Part shown: positions 26,001 to 37,280 of the stretch, one piece after another
Layout: every line of letters begins with the position of its first letter
Numbering within the stretch: the first letter of the stretch is position 1
The notes under the pieces: model-generated
Databases searched by the model: none
What the model was told of the DNA's origin: nothing
Seen by the model: the letters and a program-made list of their open reading frames with translations, nothing else
Translations under genes and position numbers: made by a program
Source: Prinsepia uniflora
Lineage: Eukaryota > Streptophyta > Magnoliopsida > Rosales > Rosaceae
Assembly (NCBI GenBank): GCA_032719365.1
Contig: CM064873.1
Coordinates: forward strand, 4,064,501 to 4,128,500
Length of the DNA stretch: 64,000 nt
Direction of reading: 5' to 3'

Positions 26001-29000
26001 TCACCTGATTTACCTAATAGAATTCCAAGCCTACCAGTCTAGCAGCCCAAGACCCACTTCGACCAGAATTGCGATTTGGGGGTCCTTCCCAATCATGCCA
26101 GTGAATGATAGAACAATAAACATTCTAATCCTCAATTCAGATGAATTTCTACTGAAAGTTCAGGTGGAAAAGATATCAATTAAAGTAAATTACAATAGAG
26201 CAGCATTCTTACATCTTCAAATATCCACCTCACTTAAGCATAAATAATCAACAGCAGTATGGGTGGACCCATAATCTTGCTTTTGATGGTTTGAATTACA
26301 ATTCAGCTCATGCAGCCTCAGTGCATAACCATGAACCACACATACACATTTGAACAGAAATTATAAATCGTTCAACTGCAAACAGCGCTGAAGTAGAATA
26401 AATGTTTATCTAATTTCAAATAAAAAGGACTCGAAAAGAATTAGTTATGTCTTTAATGAAGAAAACCAAGGAGATCTCACTTGCTTAGTTCACCTGTCAC
26501 GTTTCCCATCAAAGTTTTCACCAGGTGTTTGCATTATACATGAGTCCTCATCATCCAAACTGTCTTCCTGCATCCTAGGTCAACTATGATTTAGTACATA
26601 AGCAATAAAATTGCGTACAAGCACGCAACAAATTAGGAACAAATAAATTAAAGAAATAAATTTAAAACAAGAAATAACAGTTTGACCTCAGTCTGAGGAG
26701 ATGAATGATCCTGGCTTCCAATGCAATCTAGAAAGTCTTCATTAAATTGATGCTTCCTCTCAATGCATATCGCAAGCTGAAGAGAAAAGCAGCAAACTGA
26801 AAACATTTTGGCTTGAATTCATGTTCTTCAAAGGAATAGATACGTGATACAGGTTAAATGCAAGAATTTGCACTTCACATCTTAAAATTAAAATTAACAT
26901 GTCATGCATATTACTTTTAATATCAATTTGATCTGCATAACTGTATAATCTGTGTGTTCTTCACTGTCTTGTACATTCATTAGAAATTATGCTGCCGTAC
27001 AGCAAAATCCATAAGCTACACTTGTGTTCTCATAGAAGACAGCAAGGGTTTTAAAGTTTTTAAACCCACTCTAACATGTGTATAGAAACCTCATTTTGGA
27101 AAACAGATAAATAAATAAATTATTTTGTAGAAAAGTTTGAATGAACTCCTGGAACATAAGTACGGATAATTACCATGTGAAGTTTCTGGTTAATCAAACA
27201 AGTGGACAGGTCAATCGAACCAGAGGCTGGCATTAGGGGCAATGGCTGTACCTCTTCCCAACACCACCTAACTTCTCGAACAAACTCTATCCAAATAACA
27301 GCAATAGCTGATAAAAAATATACAAAAACCAACAGCTAGTCATAATTTAGAAAATGACACTGCTAGGAAATGAACCTAATAATCTGGAGGGCGTACACGC
27401 TCAAAGGCTTCATTAAAAAAATTCCAGTATATTAGAAATCTGTTTTTCCATGCATACCACGTATGTTGCAGTTGCCAAACCAAAGAGAATGCAAACAAAA
27501 TTGAGCAAAAAGGGTATCAAGAGGTGCGCCCTTAATAGCCCGAGAAGTCTTATGCTCAGCAGCAGCAATATCTGGGAATCGTGCACCTGCAAATTTTACA
27601 ATGGTGCTTGGAAACCATGGCACTATATCGTCAAGTATCTATTTAATTAACTATATGAACGAGTATTGCAGGAAGGGAGCATACCATCATGAAAGAGTTC
27701 CTTAAGCACGCGATCAATAACTGTAGGCGGAGGTATAACCATTGACGACTTCAAATTATCAGAACCTGGATTTTCAACTACCCAAAGACAAACATATTCA
27801 GGAAAAAGAAAGTTGCAAGTCAAAATATCAAAATGGGATCTCAAACTCATGAAACAAAAAGATGCAATTATCAAAAATAGCTTATAAACCATAGTTGGTA
27901 TCAGGAGTCAGATTCGGACCTGACACAAAATCTTCCATAAATTGAGCCTCAAAGGACAAATTCACTGCGTCAAGCAACAGGGACAGTTGGGAAGCAAATC
28001 CAATTCTGTTTCCCTTGGAAGAATCAGTTCTGAAATAAAAGTAATCATCAGAAAGCCTAGAAATTAACCACTACACAAGAATACAAAATTTTAGGCTCTT
28101 TATAGGTGCCCGATTAATAAAATCGACATATTAACACTTCGAAGACGCAGAACATTAGAAACCACTTCAAAAAATAAGTTCAATTTTACATAAATTTGCT
28201 TGAGGAGATTAGTAGTCAAAATAATGTAACCAGCCACCAAAACTAAACAATTTGAGAGAAACCATAAATTATGGGGAAATTCTCATCAAGTTTATTGTGG
28301 TAGAAATGAATGATAAGGACCAAAATCTTGCATATATTTACAATGCTGCATGGATAACAACTATAACAGGAATAGCACTTGTTTGATAAATTAAATGTCA
28401 TCTTGGTAAAGAAGTATCTCACAAAGTTGAAGACATATTTGGAGATAATATCCACTTTTGAGATTCATGAGGTGAAGAATTTTCCAGTTCAGCCATTTCC
28501 ATGGAGCTTTCAATCACTTTTTCTGACCATATGGTGACCAGCTCAAATCCTGTGTGCAGTCGAAACATACATCAAAATAAAAGAAGGCATGTCCTCAACA
28601 TTGAACTGAACAGGAATGAAGTAAGATGAAACTCAAGAATTTTTTAATTGAACACCAATTTAGTCAGTTATTAGCCCCTTAGAAAGAAAAGATAAAAGAA
28701 TACCTAGATTTAAAAAGAAACGGAGAACATGCACTCCGGTCAATTTATTGACTATAACCAGGATAATTCCGGTAAACGACATGCATATTATTTAAAATAA
28801 AGCCTAAGCATCAACTCAGATATACGTAATTAGAGGGGAAAAAAACATGACTACAGAAAACCCTAAAACATGGACTCCAATGAAAAATTGAGGATTACAT
28901 TACCTTTTATAGGGTCTTCAGCAGAATACCACTCACTCCATGGACAATCATCATCCCATTGTGTTCTGTTGTGAATTTCACCACCAAGATCCGTTTCAGA

Positions 29001-30941
29001 TTCAATAAAATCTGGATCGTATCCTTGGACATCATCATCATGGGGAAGGGATCTGTAGGTTAGCTTCATTGTAAAATGGACTTTGAAAAGATGCGTAGAG
29101 AAGTCCAATGTTGAGTAGGCCTTCAACGTAAAGTAAAAAGTAATTAAAATTTGGAGAAAAAGGAACTAAAAAAACAATACAACAACATCAAATTTCCCGC
29201 TACATACTTGGCCATGGAAATATGATACAATTACTGAGAACATAGAAAAATATACAGATGAAAAATCATAGAAACAAAAAAAAAAAAATTGACCAAAAAA
29301 AAAGATGTAAAATAACTGCTGATATTATCTGAGAAGTACAGACTTTTGGGATTACAGAACATAAAGGTTTTGCCTCTCCAAGGAAAACATAACAACTGAA
29401 TATTGCAGAAATCAGAATAACCAAAACTATAGTTTTCAACTTACTTATAACACTATCAGATAAAAAGAAAGAGGTAAAGAATATAAGGAAACAACAGGGA
29501 GAAATTGTGCAAGACGAAACATCACATCAGGTTCAGAACATAGCACTGTTTGCAAGCCCAATAGGTAAGTGAATAATCAACATGAGACAAAGAATATCAA
29601 AATGAAAACACGTCATACAACTTATGGATGCAACTTACAAATTTAGAAACAAATAGCTCATACAATCCTTCCAAATGCATGAGTTTTACTGGAACCTGGC
29701 TACCAATATGATCAGCCTCAAATCTTCTAGTAAAAACTGTTCCCATATTTTGGATACCAATGTAAGCTTTCCTAGAAGGAACATGTACTGGAACAAATGC
29801 TGGCCACAAACTGCATTTCCAAATTTTTAAATAAGAACACAAGTTGATATAATTTACTAAGACAATGAACTAAATTGATTATAAAACACCTTGATAAAAT
29901 AATGAACTGCAGGCTGCTGATTGTAAACGAACAATATGTGGAAATTGATCAAATAACAGACATTATATGATCTAGGAATATGTCAAAGTGGAATCAAAAG
30001 GTACAACGAAAGTGATTCAACTTGGTACCCCCTAACCTTGAACAATTTGATAAAGCGATGGCAACTGCACTTAAAAGCTTACTAGCCTCGGGTGCATCAA
30101 GAACCACACCGCTGGCACTTTGAGGGGCAATTACCTGATGAAGCTCGCCAAACAAGTTTCAAACCAAAATGAAATAGAGAAGAAAAAATAAAGAGCAAAA
30201 GGCGTGAAGCTAAGACGTACCAAAAATTCTTTCACCCCAAAACACAGCTGCAAATCATGAAGTGTGGAATTCCAATACATAAATTTTCCTGCAACCAGAT
30301 ATAATGAAATATTTGGCCCCCATATTAGTGTTTCGATTAAATATTCATGATGACTGAATTTTTTTTTAATAAAAGAAAAAAGAAAATTGAACGAAATTCC
30401 TTGTTACCATCGCTTTTTGTTCCAAAGTAGTATTCCATGCAGTAATTTTTCGCTGCAAAATTCAATTCCGACTTGACCTTATATAAATCCTCTGAAACCT
30501 CCCGCGCATCCTTTTTCTATAGCCAAGCAATACATAAAATCCATATGGGAGGTCACAAGTCATATGGGACAACAAAAATTAAGAAGCTTGTGCTCTTCAG
30601 CATGATCAATTCATCGCAAAGGCAATCAAAACCAAAATTAGCTATGCAAAAATATCAGTGACAATCAAAATGCTCAAATTGTTGTAAATAATTCATTCCT
30701 AAAACAATGTGATTCAATCGATCAAGCTTCTTAGAGCTTACCAAAAGATTTTTTGGACCATCTGCCATCCATTGCCGACAGACCGCTTCAATATCAGAAA
30801 TGAACCTGACAAACATTACATTTGTGCATCCAAATTAGTTCTAAATACTTACAAAGTCGAAAATATTGGAAAATTCCACTGATAAAATATGAACTACCTT
30901 TCCCATGAAGAAGCAAGAGTGAAATCATCAAAATGCTCAAC
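23059..30941 (-). CDS. RAB3GAP1: Rab3GAP1-like RabGAP catalytic subunit, start exon unresolved
   Basis: Twenty-one exons join in frame to 916 codons plus stop. On the minus strand: 30941-30898, 30805-30742, 30516-30408, 30288-30221, 30134-30037, 29810-29639, 29120-28904, 28549-28423, 28029-27920, 27777-27685, 27586-27458, 27286-27174, 26776-26687, 26567-26494, 25725-25548, 25438-25367, 24964-24925, 24834-24569, 24007-23830, 23704-23493, 23355-23059. All introns use GT/AG. Family landmarks are FTLASSWERFI at the start, FEAQFMEDFVS, WCWEEVQPLP, the catalytic-region block FEDFIRWHSPGDW then GHLSKRM...LWRKIWNDAPALPA, and the C-terminus MYTCGTSNDLRVALSVVSCD. In animals this subunit with Rab3GAP2 acts on Rab3 and Rab18 in membrane traffic; the plant target is not shown here. 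The first coding exon lies upstream of 30941. The only nearby ATG with a long open frame is at 31127, and its splice donor is poor. Confidence 0.95.
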
Positions 30942-31330
30942 CTGAAACAAATTTTAATTTTTCAAGCTTATAAGTATGCTTACTTAGCTCTCATTGGCGT
31001 TTGAAGTTGAAAAAAAAGGAGAAACGTAAATTTCAGGCAAATACCCGACGTGAAATTCAATTAGTCCAAATAAAAAAAAAATTGCATTTGATTTGAAATT
31101 GAAAAATTCACAGAAATTTGGCGCCATGTACAGAAAGTAGCAGAAACGTGTATTGCAGATAGAATGTATGACGCCGTTTGATTATTGTTTTCGGTTTAAG
31201 ACTTTACGTAGTCAATGATCGATTGGATTGAGATCTGGAGATGAAGGAAAACGATCAAGATCTGTAAAGTGCGGGAATTGCAGAGGCTTGTCCTGGCGAT
31301 TCACACTGTTGTACGCAAAGTGTAGTTTTC
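30942..31330 (-). promoter_or_regulatory. 5' leader/promoter area of the Rab3GAP1-like gene
   Basis: Minus-strand AAACGGCGTCATAC near 31175 resembles a plant core-promoter neighbourhood, and pyrimidine-rich CTTCATCTCCAGATCTC near 31245 resembles a 5' leader. The start exon must lie here or further right. The exact site is not resolved. Confidence 0.35.
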
Positions 31331-32000
31331 ATCCGATAGTTTATGATAATTAGTAAAATACCCTTTGTGCTTTCGGATTTCAAATTCGACCCTGGAACCT
31401 AGTTTCAATTTTTTATTTTTTATTTGTTACAACTTACGAAATTACAATGATTGTGAGGAAATTCTGACTAAATTGCACATGCGCCAGTTAAGAGATCATA
31501 TACTTTGGTATAATTAGAGTCATAATCCGTACTTATTAACTACGAATGTAGAGAAGCAACCCTCTATTGTAATGACCAATGAGATATTGATAATAAAAAT
31601 AACATCATTAAAATTTTAACTATGAGATATTGATAATAAAAATAACATCATTAAAATTTTAACTATCTTTATTACAACACGAAAATAGTAGTTTAGTATT
31701 ATAAAATTTCACTATATTTAAAATTTCAATAACCTTAAATACAAAAAATATTAAATTAATCGCTTATAATTTTATATTTAGTTCTCAAATTCTGGATTCT
31801 ATTAAAAACTCGAGAATTTAATGATAAGGTTTAAGTTCTCTCATAACCTCACCCCCTACCTCACCCTTATTCAGAACATTCTAAAATTCTAAATTTTAAA
31901 CCGTTGAACCTCAAAAAATAATTAATTTTGTAAATAGCGCATAAATAAAATCATAACTCTAAAATTTGGATTTGAATTAGGAGAAAGAAAAAGTTTGATT
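31331..32000. other. Intergenic with a 43-bp tandem duplication
   Basis: AT-rich sequence with no gene. ATGAGATATTGATAATAAAA and the bases after it occur twice with a 43-bp period (31579-31621 and 31622-31664) and no visible mismatch. Confidence 0.7.
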
Positions 32001-32457
32001 GTTCACTTTAGCCTTATTAATCGATTTTTCGGTTTCGATTTTTTTTACCAAAATCGAAACCGAACCGGGTTGGGAATCGGTTCCGATTCAGTCCCATTCT
32101 CAGCCTCAAAATTGGTTGAACCAAATATCGATTAAATCGGTTCGGTTCGATTTCGAACTGATTTTGGACCGGTTTTCATATGCGAAAGAGAGAACAAGGG
32201 AGAAACTGAGAGGGAGAGGCTGAGGTCGTGAGCTTCAAAGACGACCTGTTTTCATATGCGACGAAGATAACGAAGGAGAAATCGCGTAGACTCAGAGGTG
32301 TGGTGTAAGACCCGTATCCTAGAGGGAACGGTGAACAATCCCACATTCCTGCGAGGGGGAATGGTTTGGGAAGGGAATGGTGGTGTGCCTTAAAGGTGTA
32401 GGCACACACCTATCTAGAACGAGGCCTTCTGGGAGCTCAGTGGCTTTGGATTCCTGG

Positions 32458-32522
32458 GGAACTCCAAAGTTAAGCGAGTGGAGGCTGGTGTAATCCCATG
32501 ATGGGTGACCCACTGGGAAGTT
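32458..32522 (+). other. 5S rRNA-like segment in the left Cassandra LTR
   Basis: GGAACTCCAAAGTTAAGCG and ATGGGTGACCCACTGGGAAG correspond to the A-box and C-box parts of plant 5S rRNA (AACTCCGCAGTTAAGCG, ATGGGTGACCTCCTGGGAAG). In Cassandra these act as an internal RNA polymerase III-type promoter. It is not a functional 5S gene. Confidence 0.88.
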
Positions 32523-32859
32523 GCACCGTGAGCTCCCGAAAACAAAACCGTGAGGGCAAGGGCAAGGAGGCCCAAAGCGGACAATATCATGCTAGATGAA
32601 TCGGGACCTGACAGAAGAGGGTCGGGTCCTGACAATTTGGTATCAGAGCCAGACTCCGACCAGGAAGTGTGCCAGCGAGGACGCTGGGCCCTAAGGGGGG
32701 TGGATTGTAAGACCCGTATCCTAGAGGGAACGGTGAACAATCCCACATTCCTGCGAGGGGGAATGGTTTGGGAAGGGAATGGTGGTGTGCCTTAAAGGTG
32801 TAGGCACACACCTATCTAGCACGAGGCCTTCTGGGAGCTCAGTGGTTTTGGATTCCTGG

Positions 32860-32924
32860 GGAACTCCAAAGTTAAGCGAGTGGAGGCTGGTGTAATCCCA
32901 TGATGGGTGACCCACTGGGAAGTT
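32860..32924 (+). other. 5S rRNA-like segment in the right Cassandra LTR
   Basis: Second copy of the 5S-like block, 402 bp downstream of the first, the same distance as between the LTR starts. Confidence 0.88.
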
Positions 32925-34102
32925 GCACCGTGAGCTCCCGAAAACAAAACCGTGAGGGCAAGGGCAAGGAGGCCCAAAGCGGACAATATCATGCTAGATG
33001 AATCGGGACCTGACAGAAGAGGGTCGGGTCCTGACATGTGGGGCCATGAACTTCGACGAAGCTGGAGAATAGGAGGTCAAATATGGGCTTCGATGAAGAC
33101 GGAGAGGTCGAGGGAGATGGAGAGAACAAGGAACATGGAGACTAGAAAGATCAGTGAGATGGAGAGAACGACAGAGAGGGAGAGATTGAACAGAGGCCGT
33201 CTGGTGAGTGGTGAGGGTTCGTGACGGTGAGCAATCGGGCGACGAAATCAGAGAGAGATGAGGTTGAGAGATTGATGATAGAGTCAAGAGATCGAGAAAG
33301 ATGAGAGGATTGAGAGTGAGACGGAATAGATTAGGGATTAAAGCGAGAGGGGTCGTCATCGTGCATCTCTGGAATTCGAGAGGCAAGACTCGAGTTGAGA
33401 TAGATAAGCTGCGGATCGACTGAGCGAGAGGTTTAAGGACTAGGGATGGAGCGACTGCGAACGACGTCATTCTGGAGACAGAGAACAGAGAGGTTGGGTT
33501 GTTGCCTGATGGGCTTGGGGACCTAGGATTAGGCTGGGAAACCTGATTCTTCTAGGGCTGGGTTGGACAATGGACATAGCCCATTAAATTAAAACAGAAG
33601 CCTGGTCCATTAAAACCCAAAAAGAGAAGCCCATTTCATTTAGTTCGGTTTTTTTGGTTCGGTTTGATTTTGTTAAATTAAAAACCAAAATAGAACCGAG
33701 TTAGACTCGGTTTGGTTCGATTTTTACCATTCAGTTTCGATTTTCTTTCGGTTCGATTTTTTCAGTTCTGGTTTGGTCTAGTTTTCGGTCCCCTTTTTTA
33801 GAGCCAATTAACTGGGCTAGTTCACTTATATAAGTTTATAATTGTGTTCTTAAATGTAATTATATCTTTCAGTATACAAACACTGATTGAAAATAGTTTG
33901 TTCATTATTCGAATGCGCTTAAGACCTACATCCAAAAGAACTCAAATTTCCAAAACAAACTTAACATAATTAGTGGTAAAATTCAAATTTTATGTAATAA
34001 TTTCCATAAACACCACGTCCTCTCTCGGTCTATAACTACAATTCAAAAAATCACTTATTTGAATATAAATGCAGTTTTTACAATCAATATATCTAAAAAG
34101 AC

Positions 34103-34330
34103 CCCTATTATATTCGATTGCAGCATAAATTAGGTTGTTGTCTATGTATTGGGTTTCACAAACATACAACAGTTGGCAATAAGCTTTCAAATTCAGGGGG
34201 TGAACCACCTAAGAACAATATGCTTAATCACCTCATAATGGTCATTAAACTGAGAATTTATCACATAAAACCAATCATTCGAGTCAATGCTACCAAAAAT
34301 AATTGCATCGGAATATTTGAAAGGACAACA
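34103..34330. repeat. Unknown duplicated segment, unit 1
   Basis: Starts CCCTATTATATTCGATTGCA and includes TTGTCTATGTATTGGGTTTC. About 85-90% similar by eye to 34706-34940. Its reading frames are broken by stops. Origin unknown; a decayed gene fragment or repeat is possible. Confidence 0.75.
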
Positions 34331-34705
34331 TGTTCGTGCCTAAAGTGTTGTCGTAACGGAATCCAGAGTTGTCGTTTGATGGCTCACTTCTCAATGAGCG
34401 GATGCAAAGTGTTAGGGTGTGGGGGGTCTCTTCGTTGTAGTATGATGCAGTGGGGTGTGGTGTAAGTGACTAGGGCGAGTAGGGAGAATTCTGAAAGCAT
34501 TAAGCTATGGTGTTGCGGTCCTGCCCTAGGCGGGCTAGTCGAGTTGAATTGATCTTTTAGCTGACTTCAAAGTAAGCGTGTTATTAGTAGAAGCTGCTAT
34601 TAGACAAAGTTATAAAATTGGTTATGAATTGAGTTTGTTGTCAGCTAAAAGATCCCTATGAATTGAGTTTGTTATTAGTAGAAGCGTGTTATTAGTCACA
34701 TAACA

Positions 34706-34962
34706 CGAAGATCCCTATTATATTCGATTGCAACATAAATTAGTTTGTTGTCTATGTATTGGGTTTCACAAACATACAACAGTCGGCAATAAGCTTTCAA
34801 ACTCATGGAGTGAACAACTTAAGAACAATATACTTAATCACCTCAAGATGGTCATCAATGTGAGAATTTATTATACAAATCCAATAATTCGAGTCATTTT
34901 AACCAAAAGAAAAAAATTGTATCGGAATATTTGAAAAGACAACCTTTCATCCAAAGTATTGC
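34706..34962. repeat. Unknown duplicated segment, unit 2 (cut by copia copy 2)
   Basis: Diverged second copy of 34103-34330. It runs up to the target site ATTGC, where the copia element is inserted; the flank resumes at 37961. Between the units, 34331-34705 holds GC-richer DNA without a gene. Confidence 0.75.
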
Positions 34963-35642
34963 TGTTAGGAAATTAATCCTCCGCCACGCAATTGCTAACA
35001 ATAAAGATGAAAAAAGAAAATAAAGAAACCAAGAACACAAAAGATTTAACGAGGTTCGGCCAATTAACTTGCCTACGTCCTCGGAGAGTTTTCTCCTTCA
35101 CTATGAAAGAATACAAAATACAAGATTACACTACTCAAGTTTATACCCAACTTGAGCCCTTGTACCCAATAGGATACCCCTTGTACACCCTCTCTCAACC
35201 CGAGAAAATCACTCTACCCCAAAGAGCTATACACACTCTTTCACCTCTCTTAACCGAGAAGATCACTCTACTCCAAGAGCTATACACACTCTTGAAGTGC
35301 TCAAGAAGATCACTCTAGCCCAAGAGCTATACACACTCTTGAAGCACTCACTCACTTGTGAGGTGTTCTCCTTGATGTTGAAATGTGACCAAGCTCTCCA
35401 CCTTATATAGTGCTTAAGGCACAAGTTGTATTTGTGCTTTTCCAATGTGGGACAATTTCCTCACATTTCAACATCCTTCATTGAAGTCCATTCATGCACC
35501 TTCTTCAATTAATGCTCTTCTTCATGAAGCTTCCACATCAATCTTTTCCTACAAGGTTGAATGAACAACACCATGTATTTATTCCCAATACATAATCAAA
35601 TTCAATGCATTAATAATCCACTAAGGAGGCATTAACTCAACA
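34963..35642 (-). repeat. 3' LTR of copia copy 2 (680 bp)
   Basis: Reads TGTTAGGAAATTAATCCTCC at the left and ends ACTCAACA. It contains three units of the AGAGCTATACACACTC repeat, a minus-strand TATATAAGG promoter motif, and sequence identical to 37281-37960 as far as can be read. Confidence 0.95.
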
Positions 35643-35653
35643 ATCTCCCCCTG
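35643..35653 (-). promoter_or_regulatory. Polypurine tract
   Basis: Minus-strand AGGGGGAGAT abuts the 3' LTR, as expected for priming of plus-strand DNA. Confidence 0.85.
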
Positions 35654-35854
35654 CCGACTTAGGTGGATAATGTTGCATCACCACTTCAATCCCTGAAGTT
35701 CATCTCAAATTGAGATACCGCTTGATATACCCACAAGCATTCCATTGGCCTTATTCTTGTACCAACTACACATACCCCGAATCAGTTGCATACGGTCCTA
35801 GCTCCCCCTGATTCAAAATGGCCAATGCTATGTGCAGCTGCTCCGAGTCAACAA

Positions 35855-37237
35855 TTACCAGTTGGCTCCGAAGAGGGACCTCGACTTTGCCTCTTCCTTA
35901 GCAGGATTATCCTTCTCACCATCGTCTGAAACTTGGAAACATGTAGATAGCGTCTCTGCTGTGCCCGCAAACGAGACCCGCTTCAGGTACCTGTTCTCCT
36001 GTGCACCCTGTTTCCCAACAACCTTCGAGGTCTGAGTTTTTCCTATCAGACGGAACATACTTTTACATTTTTCTCCCTTCATTAGGACCATGCAGCCACG
36101 TGACACTTTCATAACTCCCCCTGCTGACGAAACCTTGCAGCCCTTGGAGTCTAGTTGGCTCAAGGATATTAGATTTCTCCGGAACTTTGGGACATACACC
36201 ACATCACCCAATGTTCGAACTGCTCCATCGAACATTTTGATCTTCACCGTTCCCGTACCCATGACACGACGTCTTGTGCCATCACCCCAAGTCACAAATC
36301 CTTGGACTTCCTGGAACGTATCAAAATATTCTCTCCTAGAGCAAAGGTGATGAGAACAACCACTATCTAATATCCAATAATCTTGAGAAAAAATGTAATT
36401 ACCTTTGGAGACTGTGAGAAGTTCTCCAAAATCTCTAGACATCTCCGCTACACCAGCCAAGGAGCAATCTGAGCCCTTATCGTCCTTCTCTTTCATCAAT
36501 GGACAATCCGGCTTTATGTGTCCCCACTCCTTGCACTTGTAGCATTGCTTGCCCTTTCCTCTGCCTCTGGATTTAGACCTGCTATGCTCACTAAATCCCC
36601 TCGCAGTTGACCTTCCCTTACGATTCTGTTCATGAGCAATGAAGACAGAACCTTGAGAATCATCGGTTTTTCTTCTCTTTTCATGTGATAAGAGAGTCGA
36701 TTCTACATCCTCCATCTTCAGTGTATCCTTACCATACACAATTGTAGTAACAATATTCTCATATGAATCGGGAAGCGAGGTAAGAAGTAAAAGGGCTTGA
36801 TCTTCTTCCTCAATTTTAACCTCAACTCTTGATAGTTGATTTATCAATCCCTTGAACACATTCATGTGCTCCATGAGATTCGCACCTTCTCCCATCTTGA
36901 GCTTGTAGAGATCCCGCTTTAAATTCAGCTTCGTTTGCAAGCCTTTCCCAAGATAAAGCTTCTCCATTTTCTCCCAAAGCTCAGGTGCAGAATCTACATC
37001 ATTAACATTATTTATAATATTGTCAGCAATATAAAGCCTAATAGTGCTGACACACCTGGACTCCAACTCGTCCCAATCTTCATCTGACATCTTCTCTGGC
37101 TTCGCATCCTTCCCCTTCAACGGTCTTGCAAGGCCTTGTTGAACTAGGATGTCCTTCACCCTCCTTTGCCATAGAGTGAAATTTCTTTTTCCATCAAACT
37201 GCTCCACCTTGAAATGTGAACCGCTAGAACTTGCCAT
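35855..37237 (-). CDS. Copia gag with protease-like motif (intact)
   Basis: An open frame of 460 residues from ATG at 37237 (MASSSGSHFKVEQFDG). The frame is also open upstream through the primer site, but the only ATG is here. It has a copia-type gag domain (LWQRRVKDILVQQGLARPL... to about residue 230), an Arg/Ser/Lys-rich linker, a CCHC zinc knuckle (CYKCKEWGHIKPDC) and a pepsin-type protease-like motif LDSGCSHHLC with following GDGTRRRVMGTGTV. The protein should build the particle that packages element RNA. It stops without integrase or polymerase. The broken sister is at 12939-14321. Confidence 0.93.
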   Translation of the reverse strand: MASSSGSHFKVEQFDGKRNFTLWQRRVKDILVQQGLARPLKGKDAKPEKMSDEDWDELESRCVSTIRLYIADNIINNVNDVDSAPELWEKMEKLYLGKGLQTKLNLKRDLYKLKMGEGANLMEHMNVFKGLINQLSRVEVKIEEEDQALLLLTSLPDSYENIVTTIVYGKDTLKMEDVESTLLSHEKRRKTDDSQGSVFIAHEQNRKGRSTARGFSEHSRSKSRGRGKGKQCYKCKEWGHIKPDCPLMKEKDDKGSDCSLAGVAEMSRDFGELLTVSKGNYIFSQDYWILDSGCSHHLCSRREYFDTFQEVQGFVTWGDGTRRRVMGTGTVKIKMFDGAVRTLGDVVYVPKFRRNLISLSQLDSKGCKVSSAGGVMKVSRGCMVLMKGEKCKSMFRLIGKTQTSKVVGKQGAQENRYLKRVSFAGTAETLSTCFQVSDDGEKDNPAKEEAKSRSLFGANW

Positions 37238-37265
37238 GGCAAACCGCTCACGATCGATAAACCGA

Positions 37266-37278
37266 AGCTCTGATACCA
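37266..37278 (-). promoter_or_regulatory. Primer binding site, initiator tRNA-Met type
   Basis: Minus-strand TGGTATCAGAGCT, two bases inside the 5' LTR at 37281. Confidence 0.88.
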
Positions 37279-37280
37279 CT

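Larger units (their letters stand above)
32304..33036 (+). mobile_element. Cassandra-type TRIM retrotransposon (733 bp)
   Basis: Two 331-bp LTRs (32304-32634 and 32706-33036) start TGTAAGACCCGTATCC and end GGGTCCTGACA, around an internal region of only 71 bp. That region holds a primer site (TGGTATCAGAGCC, 32638-32650) and a polypurine tract (AAGGGGGG, 32693-32700). The 5-bp target duplication TGTGG is perfect (32299-32303 and 33037-33041). Each LTR carries a 5S rRNA-like segment, the hallmark of Cassandra. It has no coding capacity and needs enzymes from other elements. The LTRs differ at only a few positions, so the insertion is fairly recent. Confidence 0.95.
32009..33819. mobile_element. 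hAT-like non-autonomous DNA transposon holding a nested TRIM
   Basis: The exact 8-bp direct repeat GTTCACTT flanks the interval (32001-32008 and 33820-33827). The ends are imperfect inverted repeats: TAGCCTTATTAATCG at the left against TAGCCCAGTTAATTGG read from the right. An 8-bp duplication with short inverted ends is typical of the hAT superfamily. The subterminal regions are packed with GGTTCGGTTTCGATTTT-type motifs in both orientations. Without the nested Cassandra element and its target duplication it is 1073 bp. No transposase is present. Purine-rich DNA at 33040-33470 creates long but meaningless open frames. Confidence 0.8.

Noticed and set aside
32458..32522. True 5S rRNA gene
   Set aside because: Only parts of 5S are present, with many changes, and it sits inside two LTRs as in Cassandra elements.
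32994..33470. 158-codon open frame on the minus strand, Ser/Leu/Pro-rich
   Set aside because: It spans purine-rich low-complexity DNA of the hAT-like element and crosses the end of the Cassandra LTR, so it is younger than the insertion and not a gene.
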